NCBI RefSeq assembly: GCF_005938655.1
Contig: NZ_VCQT01000044.1
Location: 124,001 to 188,000 of the forward strand
Source of the DNA: Alloalcanivorax gelatiniphagus
GTDB taxonomy: Bacteria; Pseudomonadota; Gammaproteobacteria; Pseudomonadales; Alcanivoracaceae
Reading direction: 5' to 3'
Length of the DNA stretch: 64,000 bases
In this document: positions 1 to 9,340 of the stretch, in pieces
How the letters are laid out: each line of letters begins with the position of its first letter
Position numbering within the stretch: position 1 is the stretch's first letter
Position numbers and translations under genes: made by a program
Notes under the pieces: model-generated
Database searches by the model: none
Seen by the model: the letters and a program-made list of their open reading frames with translations, nothing else
Told to the model about the DNA's origin: nothing

Positions 1-119
1 TCAATCGGGGGCTGATCAATACCAGCGTAACGCGGTTGCTGGTGAACACCGGCCGGCTGCGGCTGGCCACGCTCAACGAGCACCTGCATCTGAGCGGAGA
101 CCTGCTGACCTACCGCTAA
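1..119 (+). CDS. C-terminal end of a histidine-phosphatase-like protein (partial)
   Basis: An open frame enters from the left edge and stops with TAA at 117-119, leaving 38 codons. The peptide has the pattern NTSVTRL, then a short basic strand, then LNEHLHL, which resembles the last beta-strand and tail of histidine phosphatases (phosphoglycerate-mutase superfamily), where a final N-x-S-(V/L)-T-x-L strand is common. The catalytic RHG motif would lie outside the window, so the call rests on tail similarity only. The SDR gene follows 13 bp later on the same strand and may be co-transcribed. Confidence 0.4.
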   Translation, partial: NRGLINTSVTRLLVNTGRLRLATLNEHLHLSGDLLTYR

Positions 120-132
120 AGAGGATTGCCCG

Positions 133-885
133 ATGACCACCCGCGCCAACATTCTGATCACCGGCGCCAGTTCCGGCCTGGGGGCCGGCATGGCCCGCCT
201 GTTCGCCGCCAAGGGACGCAATCTGGCCCTGTGCGCCCGGCGCCTGGACCGGCTGGAAGCGCTGCGTGATGAACTGCTGGCGATCAACCCCGCCATCACC
301 GTGGCGATCCAGCCGCTGGATGTGAACGATTACGACCGGGTGTTCGAGGTGTTCCAGGGCTTCCAGCGGGAGCTGGGCCGCCTGGACCGGGTGATCGTCA
401 ATGCCGGCCTGGGCAAGGGCCAGCCGCTGGGCACCGGCTATTTCCACGCCAACCGGCAGACCGCCGAAACCAACTTCGTGGCGGCCCTGGCCCAGTGCGA
501 GGCGGCCATGGAAATCTTCCGGGCCCAGAACGACGGCCATCTGGTAATGATGTCGTCGATGAGCGCCATGCGCGGCATGCGCAAGAACATCAACACCTAC
601 GCCGCCACCAAAGCCGGCGTGGCCAGCCTGGCGGAAGGGTTGCGCATGGAGATGCTGGGCAAGCCGATCAAGGTGAGCACCATCTACCCCGGCTATATCC
701 GCTCGGAAATCAACGAGAAGGTGGAGAAGGCGCCGTTCATGGTGGACACCGAGACCGGCTGCCGGGCCCTGGTGGCCGCCATCGAGAAGGAGCCGGCCAA
801 GGCCTATGTGCCGTCCTGGCCCTGGGCGCCGCTGGGCTTCGCCATGCGGGTGCTGCCCCTGTCGCTGGTCCGCCGCATGACCTGA
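133..885 (+). CDS. SDR family NAD(P)-dependent oxidoreductase
   Basis: A 250-residue classical short-chain dehydrogenase/reductase. The cofactor-binding motif TGASSGLG is at residues 10-17, the structural NAG at 90-92, a catalytic serine around 141-144, and the YxxxK pair at Tyr156/Lys160. The ARR after the second beta-strand (around residues 35-37) suggests NADP(H) preference. The ATG is preceded by AGAGGA at a good distance, only 13 bp after the phosphatase-like frame, so the two may form an operon. The C-terminus (WAPLGFAMRVLPLSLVRRM) is hydrophobic and basic, as in SDRs that act on lipids near the membrane. The substrate cannot be read from the sequence. Confidence 0.85.
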   Translation: MTTRANILITGASSGLGAGMARLFAAKGRNLALCARRLDRLEALRDELLAINPAITVAIQPLDVNDYDRVFEVFQGFQRELGRLDRVIVNAGLGKGQPLGTGYFHANRQTAETNFVAALAQCEAAMEIFRAQNDGHLVMMSSMSAMRGMRKNINTYAATKAGVASLAEGLRMEMLGKPIKVSTIYPGYIRSEINEKVEKAPFMVDTETGCRALVAAIEKEPAKAYVPSWPWAPLGFAMRVLPLSLVRRMT

Positions 886-908
886 TGCCGGCCCAGTGCC
901 ATCTTCAT

Positions 909-1407
909 CGCGGCTGAAGCCGCTCCTACAACACCCCGACCTGCGCCGGCGACAAACCCTGTAGGAGCGACTTTAGTCGCGATCCGGGCGGTGCCATCTT
1001 CATCGCGGCTGAAGCCGCTCCTACAACACCCCGACCTGCGCCGGCGATAAACCCTGTAGGAGCGACTTTAGTCGCGATCCGGCCGGTGCCAACTTCATCG
1101 CGGCTGAAGCCGCTCCTACAACACACCCAACCTGCGCCGACGATAAACCCTGTAGGAGCGACTTTAGTCGCGATCCGGCCGGTGCCAACTTCTTCGCGGC
1201 TGAAGCCGCTCCTACAACACCCCGACCTGCGTCGGCGACAAACCCTGTAGGAGCGACTTTAGTCGCGATCCGGCCCGGTGCCATCTTCTTCGCGGCTGAA
1301 GCCGCTCCTACAACACACCCGACCTGGGTCGGCGATAAACCCTGTAGGAGCGACTTTAGTCGCGATCCCGGCGGTGCCAACTTCTTCGCGGCTGAAGCCG
1401 CTCCTAC
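909..1407. repeat. Tandem array of inverted REP palindromes (5.5 units of 95-96 bp)
   Basis: Six copies of element A (CGCGGCTGAAGCCGCTCCTAC) start at 909, 1004, 1099, 1195, 1291 and 1387. Between successive copies lies element B (GTAGGAGCGACTTTAGTCGCG) in opposite orientation. The period is 95, 95, 96, 96 and 96 bp. Each element can form a hairpin (GCGGCT/AGCCGC in A, GCGAC/GTCGC in B) next to a TAGGAGC head. B differs from the complement of A by a paired G-C to A-T change that keeps the stem, plus one loop base. The arrangement matches REP doublets (REPINs) moved by RAYT transposases; no RAYT gene is in this window. The filler between elements is nearly identical from unit to unit, which implies tandem duplication of a whole doublet. 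It lies between the convergent SDR and amtB genes. Confidence 0.9.
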
Positions 1408-1429
1408 GGTAGTCCCGGCTTGCGGCCAT

Positions 1430-1453
1430 AAAAAAGGGCGCCCGAAGGCGCCC
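1430..1453 (-). terminator. Rho-independent terminator of amtB
   Basis: On the minus strand a perfect 7-bp GC stem (GGGCGCC/GGCGCCC with a TTCG loop) is followed by a run of T (A run at 1430-1435 on the plus strand). It sits 28 bp beyond the amtB stop. The UUCG loop adds stability. Confidence 0.85.
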
Positions 1454-1480
1454 AGCTTTGTTCCAAGGAAGGAAACAGAA

Positions 1481-2740
1481 TCAGCTTTTCACGAATTCCG
1501 GGTAGGCTTCCATCCCGCAGTCGATCAGGTCCATGCCTTCGTACTCTTCCTCTTCGCTGACACGGATACCGACCACCGCCTTGAGCACGCCCCAGACGAT
1601 CAGGCTGGCCACGAACACCCACACGAAGATGGTGATGGCGCCGACGATCTGACCGACGAAGGTGGAGCCGTCGTTGGTGAAGGGCACCAGCAGCAGACCC
1701 AGCAGACCGACCACACCGTGCACGGAGATGGCACCGACCGGATCGTCGATCTTCATCTTGTCCAGGGCGATGATGCTGAACACCACCAGCACGCCACCCA
1801 TGGCACCGAACAGCGTGGCGGTCAGGGCGGTGGGCGTGGACGGCTCGGCGGTGATGGTCACCAGACCGGCCAGGGCGCCGTTGAGCAGCATGGTCAGGTC
1901 GGCCTTGCCGAACAGGAAGCGACCGACGATCAGGGCGGCCACGGCGCCACCGGCGGCGGCGGCGTTGGTGTTCAGGAACACCATGGCCACGGAGTGAGCA
2001 TTGGCGGCGTCGCCCAGTTTCAGCACGGAACCACCGTTGAAGCCGAACCAGCCCATCCACAGGATGAAGGTACCCAGGGTAGCCAGCGGCAGGTTGGCGC
2101 CGGGGATCGCGTGGATCTGGCCGTTGGGGCCGTATTTGCCTTTACGCGGGCCGAGCAGCAGCACACCGGCCAGGGCGGCGGAAGCGCCGGCCATGTGCAC
2201 GATGCCGGAGCCGGCGAAGTCGGAGAAGCCCAGGTCGCCCAGGTTGTACATGCCGAACACGTCGGCACCGTTCCAGGTCCAGGAGCCTTCCATCGGGTAG
2301 ATGAAACCGGTCATCACCACGGCGAACGCCAGGAACGCCCACAGCTTCATCCGTTCGGCCACGGCACCGGAGACGATGGACATGGCGGTGGCCACGAACA
2401 CCACCTGGAAGAAGAAGTCAGACGCCGTGGAGTACACGGAGTCGCCGTCGAAGCCGTTGGAGGCGGAATCCGCCAGCACGCCGGCCAGATCGAAGGACTC
2501 AATGCCGTTCAGGAAGATGCCGCCGTCGTACATGATGGCGTAGCCGCACACCAGGTACATGATGCAGGCAATGGCATACAGCGCCACGTTCTTGGTAAGA
2601 ATTTCAGTGGTGTTCTTGGCACGCACCAGACCCGCCTCAAGCATGGCGAAGCCGGCGGCCATCCACATTACCAGCGCGCCACACACCAGGAAATAAAAGG
2701 TGTCGATGGCGTACTGAAGCTCGAAAATTTGATTTTCCAC
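1481..2740 (-). CDS. amtB: Ammonium transporter AmtB
   Basis: A 419-residue Amt/MEP/Rh family channel that conducts ammonium across the inner membrane, predicted to have about 11 membrane helices. Family hallmarks visible are the N-terminal helix with MWMAAGFAMLEAGLVR, a DFAGSGIVHMAGASAAL block, a WMGWFGFNGGS segment, and the second pore histidine in the HGVVGLLG segment. The start is GTG with GGAGGG just upstream. There is no cleavable signal peptide, unlike E. coli AmtB. The C-terminal tail is acidic (EEEEYEGMD) and is the expected contact region for GlnK. It is the distal gene of glnK-amtB, 70 bp behind glnK, and ends at a strong terminator. Confidence 0.97.
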   Translation of the reverse strand: MENQIFELQYAIDTFYFLVCGALVMWMAAGFAMLEAGLVRAKNTTEILTKNVALYAIACIMYLVCGYAIMYDGGIFLNGIESFDLAGVLADSASNGFDGDSVYSTASDFFFQVVFVATAMSIVSGAVAERMKLWAFLAFAVVMTGFIYPMEGSWTWNGADVFGMYNLGDLGFSDFAGSGIVHMAGASAALAGVLLLGPRKGKYGPNGQIHAIPGANLPLATLGTFILWMGWFGFNGGSVLKLGDAANAHSVAMVFLNTNAAAAGGAVAALIVGRFLFGKADLTMLLNGALAGLVTITAEPSTPTALTATLFGAMGGVLVVFSIIALDKMKIDDPVGAISVHGVVGLLGLLLVPFTNDGSTFVGQIVGAITIFVWVFVASLIVWGVLKAVVGIRVSEEEEYEGMDLIDCGMEAYPEFVKS

Positions 2741-2810
2741 GTTGCAACCCTCCGAGAATTTGGAAGCGTGATCAGGACCTTGGCATGGGTCGTTTTACAC
2801 GTTGCTTGAC

Positions 2811-3278
<468 letters not shown>

Positions 3279-3353
3279 TTAAAAAGTCACGCATTTTCAG
3301 AGGGTTGGAACCTGGATCCTGGCATCCTGCCGGGTCGACCGCGGCAATATGGA

Positions 3354-3385
3354 GCACTGTTTTGGGGCGCACCCCAAAATAGTGC
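3354..3385. promoter_or_regulatory. NtrC-like enhancer palindrome
   Basis: Two inverted arms, GCACTGTTTTGGGG (3354-3367) and the complement of GCACTATTTTGGGG (3372-3385), match in 13 of 14 positions and are separated by 4 bp. Each arm resembles the known NtrC half-site pattern GCACTATTTTGGTGC. The element lies about 80-110 bp upstream of the sigma-54 promoter, a normal enhancer distance. It also lies upstream of the divergent ubiK-like gene. NtrC binding is inferred, not shown. Confidence 0.6.
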
Positions 3386-3471
3386 ACGCCGATGCGGTGC
3401 TCCGCAAAGCCGCCGTCATGCTACCATCGGACCTCATTCAGCCCGACCCGCAAATAGTGGAGCTTCCGGCC

Positions 3472-3723
3472 ATGCAAAGCCAAGCCTTTATCGACCGCCT
3501 GATGGCTGACATCAGCCGCCATCTGCCCACCGATCTGGGCCGTCTGCGTCAGGATGTGGAGCACAGCGTGCGTGCCGTGCTGGGCGAGACCATGACCCGC
3601 CTGGATCTGGTCAGCCGGGAGGAATTCGAGGTGCAGCGCCAGGTGCTGGAACGCACCCGCGCCCGTCTGGAAGCGCTGGAGAAGCAAGTGGCGGCGCTGG
3701 AAAGCGCCGCCGGGCAACCTTGA
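3472..3723 (+). CDS. ubiK: UbiK-like accessory factor (BMFP/YqiC family)
   Basis: An 83-residue protein in two halves: an N-terminal helix (FIDRLMADISRHL) and a C-terminal coiled coil rich in R/E/L (RTRARLEALEKQVAALE). This is the layout of the YqiC/BMFP family, shown in enterobacteria to trimerise, bind lipids and assist aerobic ubiquinone biosynthesis as UbiK. The ATG at 3472 has GGAG upstream and gives the usual family length; the frame is open to 3349, but that extension overlaps the NtrC-like palindrome. It is divergent from glnK-amtB, a neighbourhood also seen in pseudomonads. Confidence 0.8.
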   Translation: MQSQAFIDRLMADISRHLPTDLGRLRQDVEHSVRAVLGETMTRLDLVSREEFEVQRQVLERTRARLEALEKQVAALESAAGQP

Positions 3724-3747
3724 TATAAGAAAGCGTCAGGAAGGGAA

Positions 3748-6717
3748 TCAGAACGACCAGCCGAAGCGGGCCTGACCACCGTGGTCGGCCCGGCCATCGC
3801 CGGTCTCGCCCAGATAACCCAGGGTCAGGGTGGCGCGCGGTGCCAGCAGCCAGCTGAAGCCCACCTCCGTCGCCAGGGTATCGCGGGCCAGCGGTGCCCC
3901 TTCCACCGTGAATGCCTGACCGCCGGCGAAGCGTAGCGACGCCTCTGGCGTGGTGTCCCCCAGCGCATGCCGCCAGCCCAGGCTGCCATACAGACGGGTG
4001 GTCGGCTCGCCGGGCAGGGTGGTGGAAAGCCGCGCCCCCAGGGTGCTGAAGGTGGCGTCCAGGCTTTCCCGGGCGCCGTGCAGAGCGGCGTCGCCGCCGT
4101 GCTCATCGCCACCGTGCAACACCGTGCGCACCTGCGCCAGCCGCAGGAACGGCTCCGCATGGCGGGTAGTGGTACCAAACCGGTGCGCGGCTTCCACGAA
4201 CACCTGCCAGGTGTCCGCGTCCCGGTGGCCGGTCAGGGATTCATCCAGGCCTTCCAGGACCGCCCGGCGCCGGGTGTCGATGCGGTGATGGCTGTAGAAC
4301 AGGCCGCCACGCAGGGCACCGGGCCCATGGCGGTACTCGCCGAACAGGCCGGCGTGGACGCTGTCGATATCGCCCCCGCCGCGCCGGTCCGCCAGGGTCA
4401 GATCGGTACTGCCGGCCCCCAGCAGGGCGCCGACACGGCCGGCGCCGGTGAACACCCGGTCCACGCCCAGCAGGGCGCCGTGGCTGTCGCGCCGCCGATC
4501 AGCGGTGCCCGGCTCGCCATCGGTCTTGCCCACGTTGCCGTAGGCCCGTAGCCAGGCGGTAACGCCCTGGCCCCGGGCCAGGGTGGTGCCGGCGGCCAGC
4601 CGGTCGTCGTCGCCGAAGCGCTCCAGCGCCGCGTCCCGCAGCAGCCGGCTGTCTTCCAGCAGCGCCCCGGCGGCGCTGGCGTGCACCTCCCCGGACAGAG
4701 TGTCGTAGGCGTTGGCCAGCGCCCTCGGCGAACCGGTTTGCATTGCCACCGCATCATGCAGGGCGTTGCCGGCCGCCAGGCTCTGTACCGCCACGGCCAC
4801 CGCCCGCTGGTTGTCGGTGCCGGCCACCTCGGCGAAGTCCAGGTCGTTACGGCGCAGTTCCAGGTCCACGTTGTTGGCGTCATAGATCAGGCCCGCGTCC
4901 AGGAACAGGAAATCCGAGGTCACCTGGTCGAAACGGTCCACCAGGCCGCCGTCGGCGGTGAGAATCCGGTAGCGGCTGATCGGCCGGTACTCTCCCACCT
5001 CGCCCAGGTGCACCACCGAGCCGGCCAGGGTCGCCTGCCCGGTGACGTGGACGTGATCCGCGGCGCTGCCCGCCGGGTCCACCTCCACCTCGAAAACAGC
5101 GCCGTCCATCAGGGTCAGATCCCCGTTCACGGTGAGCGCGCCGATGGAATTGCCCGGCGCCAGAACGCCGCCGGCCCCCACCTCGGTGGCACCCACCTGG
5201 CCGTTGCCCTGCAACCGGCCACCGCTGAAAACGCTCAGTTGCCCGCCCAGGGTGCCCTCCACGGACAGCACGCCGTCGTTGACCCGATGTTCGCCACTGA
5301 AGGCACTGGCGTCGCCGGTAAGCGTCAAACGGCCGCTGCCGATCATGTCCAGGGCACCGGTACCGGAGCTGATATCGCCGCTGAGCACGGTGTTGCCGGG
5401 ACCATCCACGGTGAGCAGGGAATCGCCCAGATCCAGGGCGCCGGTGAAGGTGGCGGTGCCACTCTCCGCGCGCAGGGTGGTATCGCTGAGCTGCACGGTG
5501 TCATGGCCCAGGGTGATGTCGCCCCAGGTGGCCAGGGTACCGCCGTCCAGTTCCAGGGTGGCGCTGCCCAGGGCATCGTTGGCGGCCAGGGTCAGGGTGC
5601 CGCCGGTGAGCGAGGCTTCACCGCTGAAGCCCTCCGATACACCGGTCAACCAGGTATCGCCGGCGCGGTGCTCCACCCGGCCATGCCCGTTCAACACCGG
5701 CAGGAAGCGGTAATCCGCGTCGGAGTGGTTGAACACCAGGGTCCCCTCTCCCGCCCCATAGCGCACTTCTTGCACATCCAAGACACCGGCGCCGGTGACG
5801 TCGTTCTCGCCACCGATATACAGAGTACCGCTGGAGCCTTCCAGCCCACTCAGGATCACCAGGGAGGGATCGTCGCCCGTGGCAGCGATGCGCACGGTAG
5901 CGCCATCGGCCACGGTGGCAAGCCCCTCGCCACCGTAGCCGACATAGAGATAGGTCTTACCGGACCACAGCGTGTCGGCGCCGGACAGGTGTAATTCACC
6001 GCTGCCGGTGGACTCGTACCCCAGCAGCCCCTGGGCGGTATCCATGCGCGCGCCGTTGATCAGCGTCATCACACCCCGGCCGCCCATGCCCACGTAGGTA
6101 TACCGCTGGCTGCTCAGGGAACCGCCGTCCAGCGTGATGCTCCCTTCAGCGCCGTCACGGCGGGCCAGCTGGATAAAGGTACCCACGTTTACCTGGCCAT
6201 CACGGACGGTCAGGTCGGCCTGCCCCCAACGACCGACGGCGAGCGACCCGGACAGGTCCCATTGGGTATCCTCGTCCTCCAACAGCACGCTGGCCCGGCC
6301 GTCCTCTTCCTGGCCCAGGACGGTGCCGCCGGAAACAATACGGGCCCCGTCGGCGAACCGTACATCGGCGCTCCCGTGGGTTCCGTAAGCCTGACCATTC
6401 GGGCTGTTGAAGCGGGTCTGCGGCCCGGTCACCGTGAGCGTCCCCGCGGAACCGACGAGGTTACCCAGGATGGCGAAACCGGCATTCACCTCGACGCCAT
6501 CGGTCACGTTCAAGGTGCCCGCGCCTTCGAAACCAACGAACAGATTGATATCGACTGTCCATGGATCGGGCCGGTCACCCGGCAGGTTCACGATGGCACC
6601 GTGATCGATCAGATGATCATCCGGCGCGGCCAGGGCGGGGCCGGCCAACGGGCCGGCGGCGAGCAGAAACACCAAGGAGCCGGGCAGAGCGGTCCGGCGT
6701 CTGGACAAAACGACCAT
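3748..6717 (-). CDS. Autotransporter (type Va) outer-membrane protein
   Basis: A 989-residue protein. Residues 1-30 are a signal peptide (basic MVVLSRRR, hydrophobic core, cleavage near ALA). The passenger, roughly residues 31-690, is a repetitive Gly/Thr/Val-rich beta-helix with several autotransporter-associated strand repeats of the type G-x-L-x-L-x-G, for example SGRLTLTGDASAFSG. The last 270 or so residues form the translocating beta-barrel, ending in the typical aromatic C-terminus RFGWSF. No protease or lipase motif was seen in the passenger, so an adhesin or surface role is likely. The ATG at 6717 has GGGGGAA upstream; a frame open to 6786 adds residues before the signal peptide. It is monocistronic and convergent with the ubiK-like gene. 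Confidence 0.85.
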   Translation of the reverse strand: MVVLSRRRTALPGSLVFLLAAGPLAGPALAAPDDHLIDHGAIVNLPGDRPDPWTVDINLFVGFEGAGTLNVTDGVEVNAGFAILGNLVGSAGTLTVTGPQTRFNSPNGQAYGTHGSADVRFADGARIVSGGTVLGQEEDGRASVLLEDEDTQWDLSGSLAVGRWGQADLTVRDGQVNVGTFIQLARRDGAEGSITLDGGSLSSQRYTYVGMGGRGVMTLINGARMDTAQGLLGYESTGSGELHLSGADTLWSGKTYLYVGYGGEGLATVADGATVRIAATGDDPSLVILSGLEGSSGTLYIGGENDVTGAGVLDVQEVRYGAGEGTLVFNHSDADYRFLPVLNGHGRVEHRAGDTWLTGVSEGFSGEASLTGGTLTLAANDALGSATLELDGGTLATWGDITLGHDTVQLSDTTLRAESGTATFTGALDLGDSLLTVDGPGNTVLSGDISSGTGALDMIGSGRLTLTGDASAFSGEHRVNDGVLSVEGTLGGQLSVFSGGRLQGNGQVGATEVGAGGVLAPGNSIGALTVNGDLTLMDGAVFEVEVDPAGSAADHVHVTGQATLAGSVVHLGEVGEYRPISRYRILTADGGLVDRFDQVTSDFLFLDAGLIYDANNVDLELRRNDLDFAEVAGTDNQRAVAVAVQSLAAGNALHDAVAMQTGSPRALANAYDTLSGEVHASAAGALLEDSRLLRDAALERFGDDDRLAAGTTLARGQGVTAWLRAYGNVGKTDGEPGTADRRRDSHGALLGVDRVFTGAGRVGALLGAGSTDLTLADRRGGGDIDSVHAGLFGEYRHGPGALRGGLFYSHHRIDTRRRAVLEGLDESLTGHRDADTWQVFVEAAHRFGTTTRHAEPFLRLAQVRTVLHGGDEHGGDAALHGARESLDATFSTLGARLSTTLPGEPTTRLYGSLGWRHALGDTTPEASLRFAGGQAFTVEGAPLARDTLATEVGFSWLLAPRATLTLGYLGETGDGRADHGGQARFGWSF

Positions 6718-6942
6718 AGTTCCCCCAAAAAAACCTGGAGCGGCTGTTTTTGTTGTGCACCGCCCATCAAGAATACGCAAATCCATTTACATGCCAAGGC
6801 TGCATTATCCGGCGTTGGCGGGATACATGAAATAGGGAGAAACGCTGAGCGCCCGGGCTTACACCAGACAGCGCCATTGACGCACGCCAATCCGGGCGGA
6901 TCTCGCACAGGCCGCCCCGGCCCGCCGGGTTAGGCTGGGCCC

Positions 6943-8427
6943 ATGAACATCACCAGCCTCAACAGCCGCGCCGCCCGGGGCGTGGACGCCGTGCCGGTGC
7001 GCGTGGAAACCCACCTGGCCCCGGGCCTGCCCGGCTTCACCATTGTCGGCCTGCCGGACACCGCCGTGCGCGAGAGCCGTGACCGGGTGCGCTCCGCCCT
7101 GGTCAACGCCGGCTTCGATTTCCCCCAGCGGCGCATCACCGTGAACCTGGCGCCGGCGGACCTGCCCAAGGACGGCGGCCGCTTCGATCTGCCCATCGCC
7201 CTGGGCATCCTGCTGGCCAGCGGCCAGCTGGGCCGGGTGGACACCGACGGCCTGGAGTTCATTGGCGAGCTGGCGCTGAGCGGCCATCTGAATCCGGTGC
7301 CGGCGCTGTTGCCGGCGGCCCTGGCCTGCGCCCGCGCCGGCCATACCCTGGTGGCACCGCCGGGCAACGCCGACGAAGCCGCCCTGGCCGGGGCCCGCAC
7401 CCTGGCACCGGCCAGCCTGGCGGCGCTGTGCGCCCACCTGAGCGGCACCACCGTCCTGCCCTGGCACGATCCGCCGGCGGTGCCGGAGGCCCCCCTGGAT
7501 GAGCAGCCCTGTCTGGCCGATGTGCGCGGCCAGCCCGCCGGCAAGCGGGTGCTGGAGATCGCCGCCGCCGGCGGCCACTCGCTGCTGCTGTGCGGCCCGC
7601 CGGGGGCCGGCAAGAGCTTGCTGGCCTCGCGCCTGCCGGGCCTGCTGCCGCCCCTGAGCCGGGACCAGGCCCTGGAAGTGGCGGCGGTGTATTCCCTGCG
7701 CGGCGCGCGGCCGGCGGCGGCCTTCCTGCGGCGTCCCTACCGCAGCCCCCACCACACCATCTCCGCCACTGCCCTGGTGGGCGGCGGCAGCCGGCCCCGG
7801 CCCGGGGAAATTTCCCTGGCCCACCACGGCGTGCTGTTCCTGGATGAGTTACCGGAGTTCGGCCGGCAGGTGCTGGAGGTGCTGCGCGAGCCGCTGGAAA
7901 CCGGCGAGGTGCACATCGCGCGCACCGCCGAGCAGCTGCGTTTCCCGGCCCGTTTTCAACTGGTGGCGGCCATGAACCCCTGCCCCTGCGGCTATCTGGA
8001 CGACCCGGAGCGCGGCTGCGGCTACCGCTGCGACAAGGCGCGCCGCTACCAGCAGCGGCTGTCCGGGCCACTATTGGACCGCATTGATCTGCATCTGAAC
8101 GTGCCGCCGGTGGCGGCGGACACCCTGCTGGGGGAGCCGGACGGCGAGCCCAGCGCGGCGGTGCGCCCACGGGTGGCGGCGGCGCGGCGGCGGCAATGGC
8201 GGCGCCAGGGCCGGCTCAACCGGGACCTGCCGGCGGACGCCCTCAATGCCACCCTGGGCCCGCACCGGGACTGGCTGCGCGGCGCCATGGAACGGCTCGA
8301 TCTTACCGCCCGGGGTCTGCACCGCAGCCTGCGGGTGGCGCGCACCATCGCCGACCTGGCCGGCAGCGACGAGATCCAGCGCGCCCATTTGCGCGAGGCG
8401 CTCAGCTATCGGGCGCCGCCGGCGTAG
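6943..8427 (+). CDS. comM: YifB/ComM family Mg-chelatase-like AAA ATPase
   Basis: A 494-residue AAA+ protein. The N-terminal ChlI-like domain (residues 1-170, with GLPGFTIVGLPDTAVRESRDR) is followed by Walker A GPPGAGKS near residue 218, Walker B HGVLFLDELPEF, and a C-terminal domain with a zinc-ribbon-like cluster NPCPCGYLDDPERGCGYRC. ComM is known in naturally transformable bacteria as a hexameric helicase that drives branch migration during integration of transforming DNA; in other bacteria the role of YifB is unclear. It overlaps the convergent EamA gene by 26 bp at the 3' end. Confidence 0.92.
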   Translation: MNITSLNSRAARGVDAVPVRVETHLAPGLPGFTIVGLPDTAVRESRDRVRSALVNAGFDFPQRRITVNLAPADLPKDGGRFDLPIALGILLASGQLGRVDTDGLEFIGELALSGHLNPVPALLPAALACARAGHTLVAPPGNADEAALAGARTLAPASLAALCAHLSGTTVLPWHDPPAVPEAPLDEQPCLADVRGQPAGKRVLEIAAAGGHSLLLCGPPGAGKSLLASRLPGLLPPLSRDQALEVAAVYSLRGARPAAAFLRRPYRSPHHTISATALVGGGSRPRPGEISLAHHGVLFLDELPEFGRQVLEVLREPLETGEVHIARTAEQLRFPARFQLVAAMNPCPCGYLDDPERGCGYRCDKARRYQQRLSGPLLDRIDLHLNVPPVAADTLLGEPDGEPSAAVRPRVAAARRRQWRRQGRLNRDLPADALNATLGPHRDWLRGAMERLDLTARGLHRSLRVARTIADLAGSDEIQRAHLREALSYRAPPA

Positions 8428-9289
8428 CGCGCCGCCGCCACAGCTCCGCCAGCATCACCCCGGTGAGGGTGAGCAGGCCGCCGAACAGGTGGGCCAGGGT
8501 CAGTTGTTCGCGCAGCATCACCGAGGCGATGGCGGCGGTGAACAGCGGCACCAGGTTGAAGAACAGGCTGACCCGGCTGGGGTCGAGCCGGGTGATGCCG
8601 TTCATCCACAGCCAGGGCGCCGCCAGGGAGGCGGCCACCCCGGCGTAGAGCACCAGCGGCACCGCTTCGGCGCTGAGGCCCTGGCGGGGCGACAGCAGCA
8701 TCAGCGGCAGCAGCACCACGATGCCCACCAGGATTTGCAGGTACAGCATCAGCAGTGGCGACAGGGTGGGTTTCCAGCGCTTCAGCAGTACCCCGTAGGT
8801 GGCGTAGGCGATGGTCGCCAGCAGCATCAGCAGGTCGCCGAAGTTGACCCCGTGGGCGATCAGCGCCATCGGGTCGCCGGAGGAGACCAGCACCACCACG
8901 CCGGTGAGCGAGATCAGCGCGCCGAGCACCGCCCCCGGGGTCAGCGGCTGGCCGAGCAAGGCGGCGGACAGCAACAGCACCAGCAGCGGCATCAGCGACA
9001 GGATGATGCCCATGTTGGTGGCGCTGGTGGTGATGCCCGCGTAGTAGGCCAGGGTCTGGTAGGCGACCATGCCGAGGATGCCGAGCACCACGTTGTGCCA
9101 GAACCAGGGGCGCACCGCATGGCGCTGGCGCCACAACGGCACCAGCATCACCGGGGTGAGCAGGACGCCGGCCAGCAGCCAGCGATAGAAGCCGATCTCC
9201 GCCGGGTAGAGCACCCCGGCGACCAGCTTGTTGACGACGTTGTTGCCCGACCAAAGCATCACCGCGGCCAGCGGAAACAGGTAGGCCAA
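8402..9289 (-). CDS. EamA/DMT family transporter
   Basis: A 295-residue inner-membrane protein of two tandem EamA repeats, about 10 membrane helices. The first helix contains LFPLAAVMLWSGNNVVNKL, a common EamA opening. The family exports metabolites or amino acids; the substrate is not predictable. The start is an unusual TTG at 9289, supported by GAGGAG eight bases upstream and by the helix beginning immediately after it. The 3' end overlaps comM in the opposite direction. An SDR gene lies 51 bp upstream on the same strand. Confidence 0.87.
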   Translation of the reverse strand: MAYLFPLAAVMLWSGNNVVNKLVAGVLYPAEIGFYRWLLAGVLLTPVMLVPLWRQRHAVRPWFWHNVVLGILGMVAYQTLAYYAGITTSATNMGIILSLMPLLVLLLSAALLGQPLTPGAVLGALISLTGVVVLVSSGDPMALIAHGVNFGDLLMLLATIAYATYGVLLKRWKPTLSPLLMLYLQILVGIVVLLPLMLLSPRQGLSAEAVPLVLYAGVAASLAAPWLWMNGITRLDPSRVSLFFNLVPLFTAAIASVMLREQLTLAHLFGGLLTLTGVMLAELWRRRATPAAPDS

Positions 9290-9304
9290 AACACACTCCT
9301 CACG

Positions 9305-9325
9305 GCGGGCGCCGACGGCGCCCGC
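9305..9325. other. Perfect GC hairpin between SDR and EamA genes
   Basis: GCGGGCGCC and GGCGCCCGC form a 9-bp stem with a 3-base loop, 16 bp past the SDR stop. There is no T run on either strand, so it is at most a weak terminator or an mRNA-stabilising hairpin. Confidence 0.4.
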
Positions 9326-9340
9326 GGGTTCACAAAGACA

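Noticed and set aside
909-1407. Regularly spaced repeats resembling a CRISPR array
   Set aside because: The sequence between repeats is nearly the same in every unit, the repeats are palindromes in alternating orientation, and no cas genes are present; REP doublets explain it.
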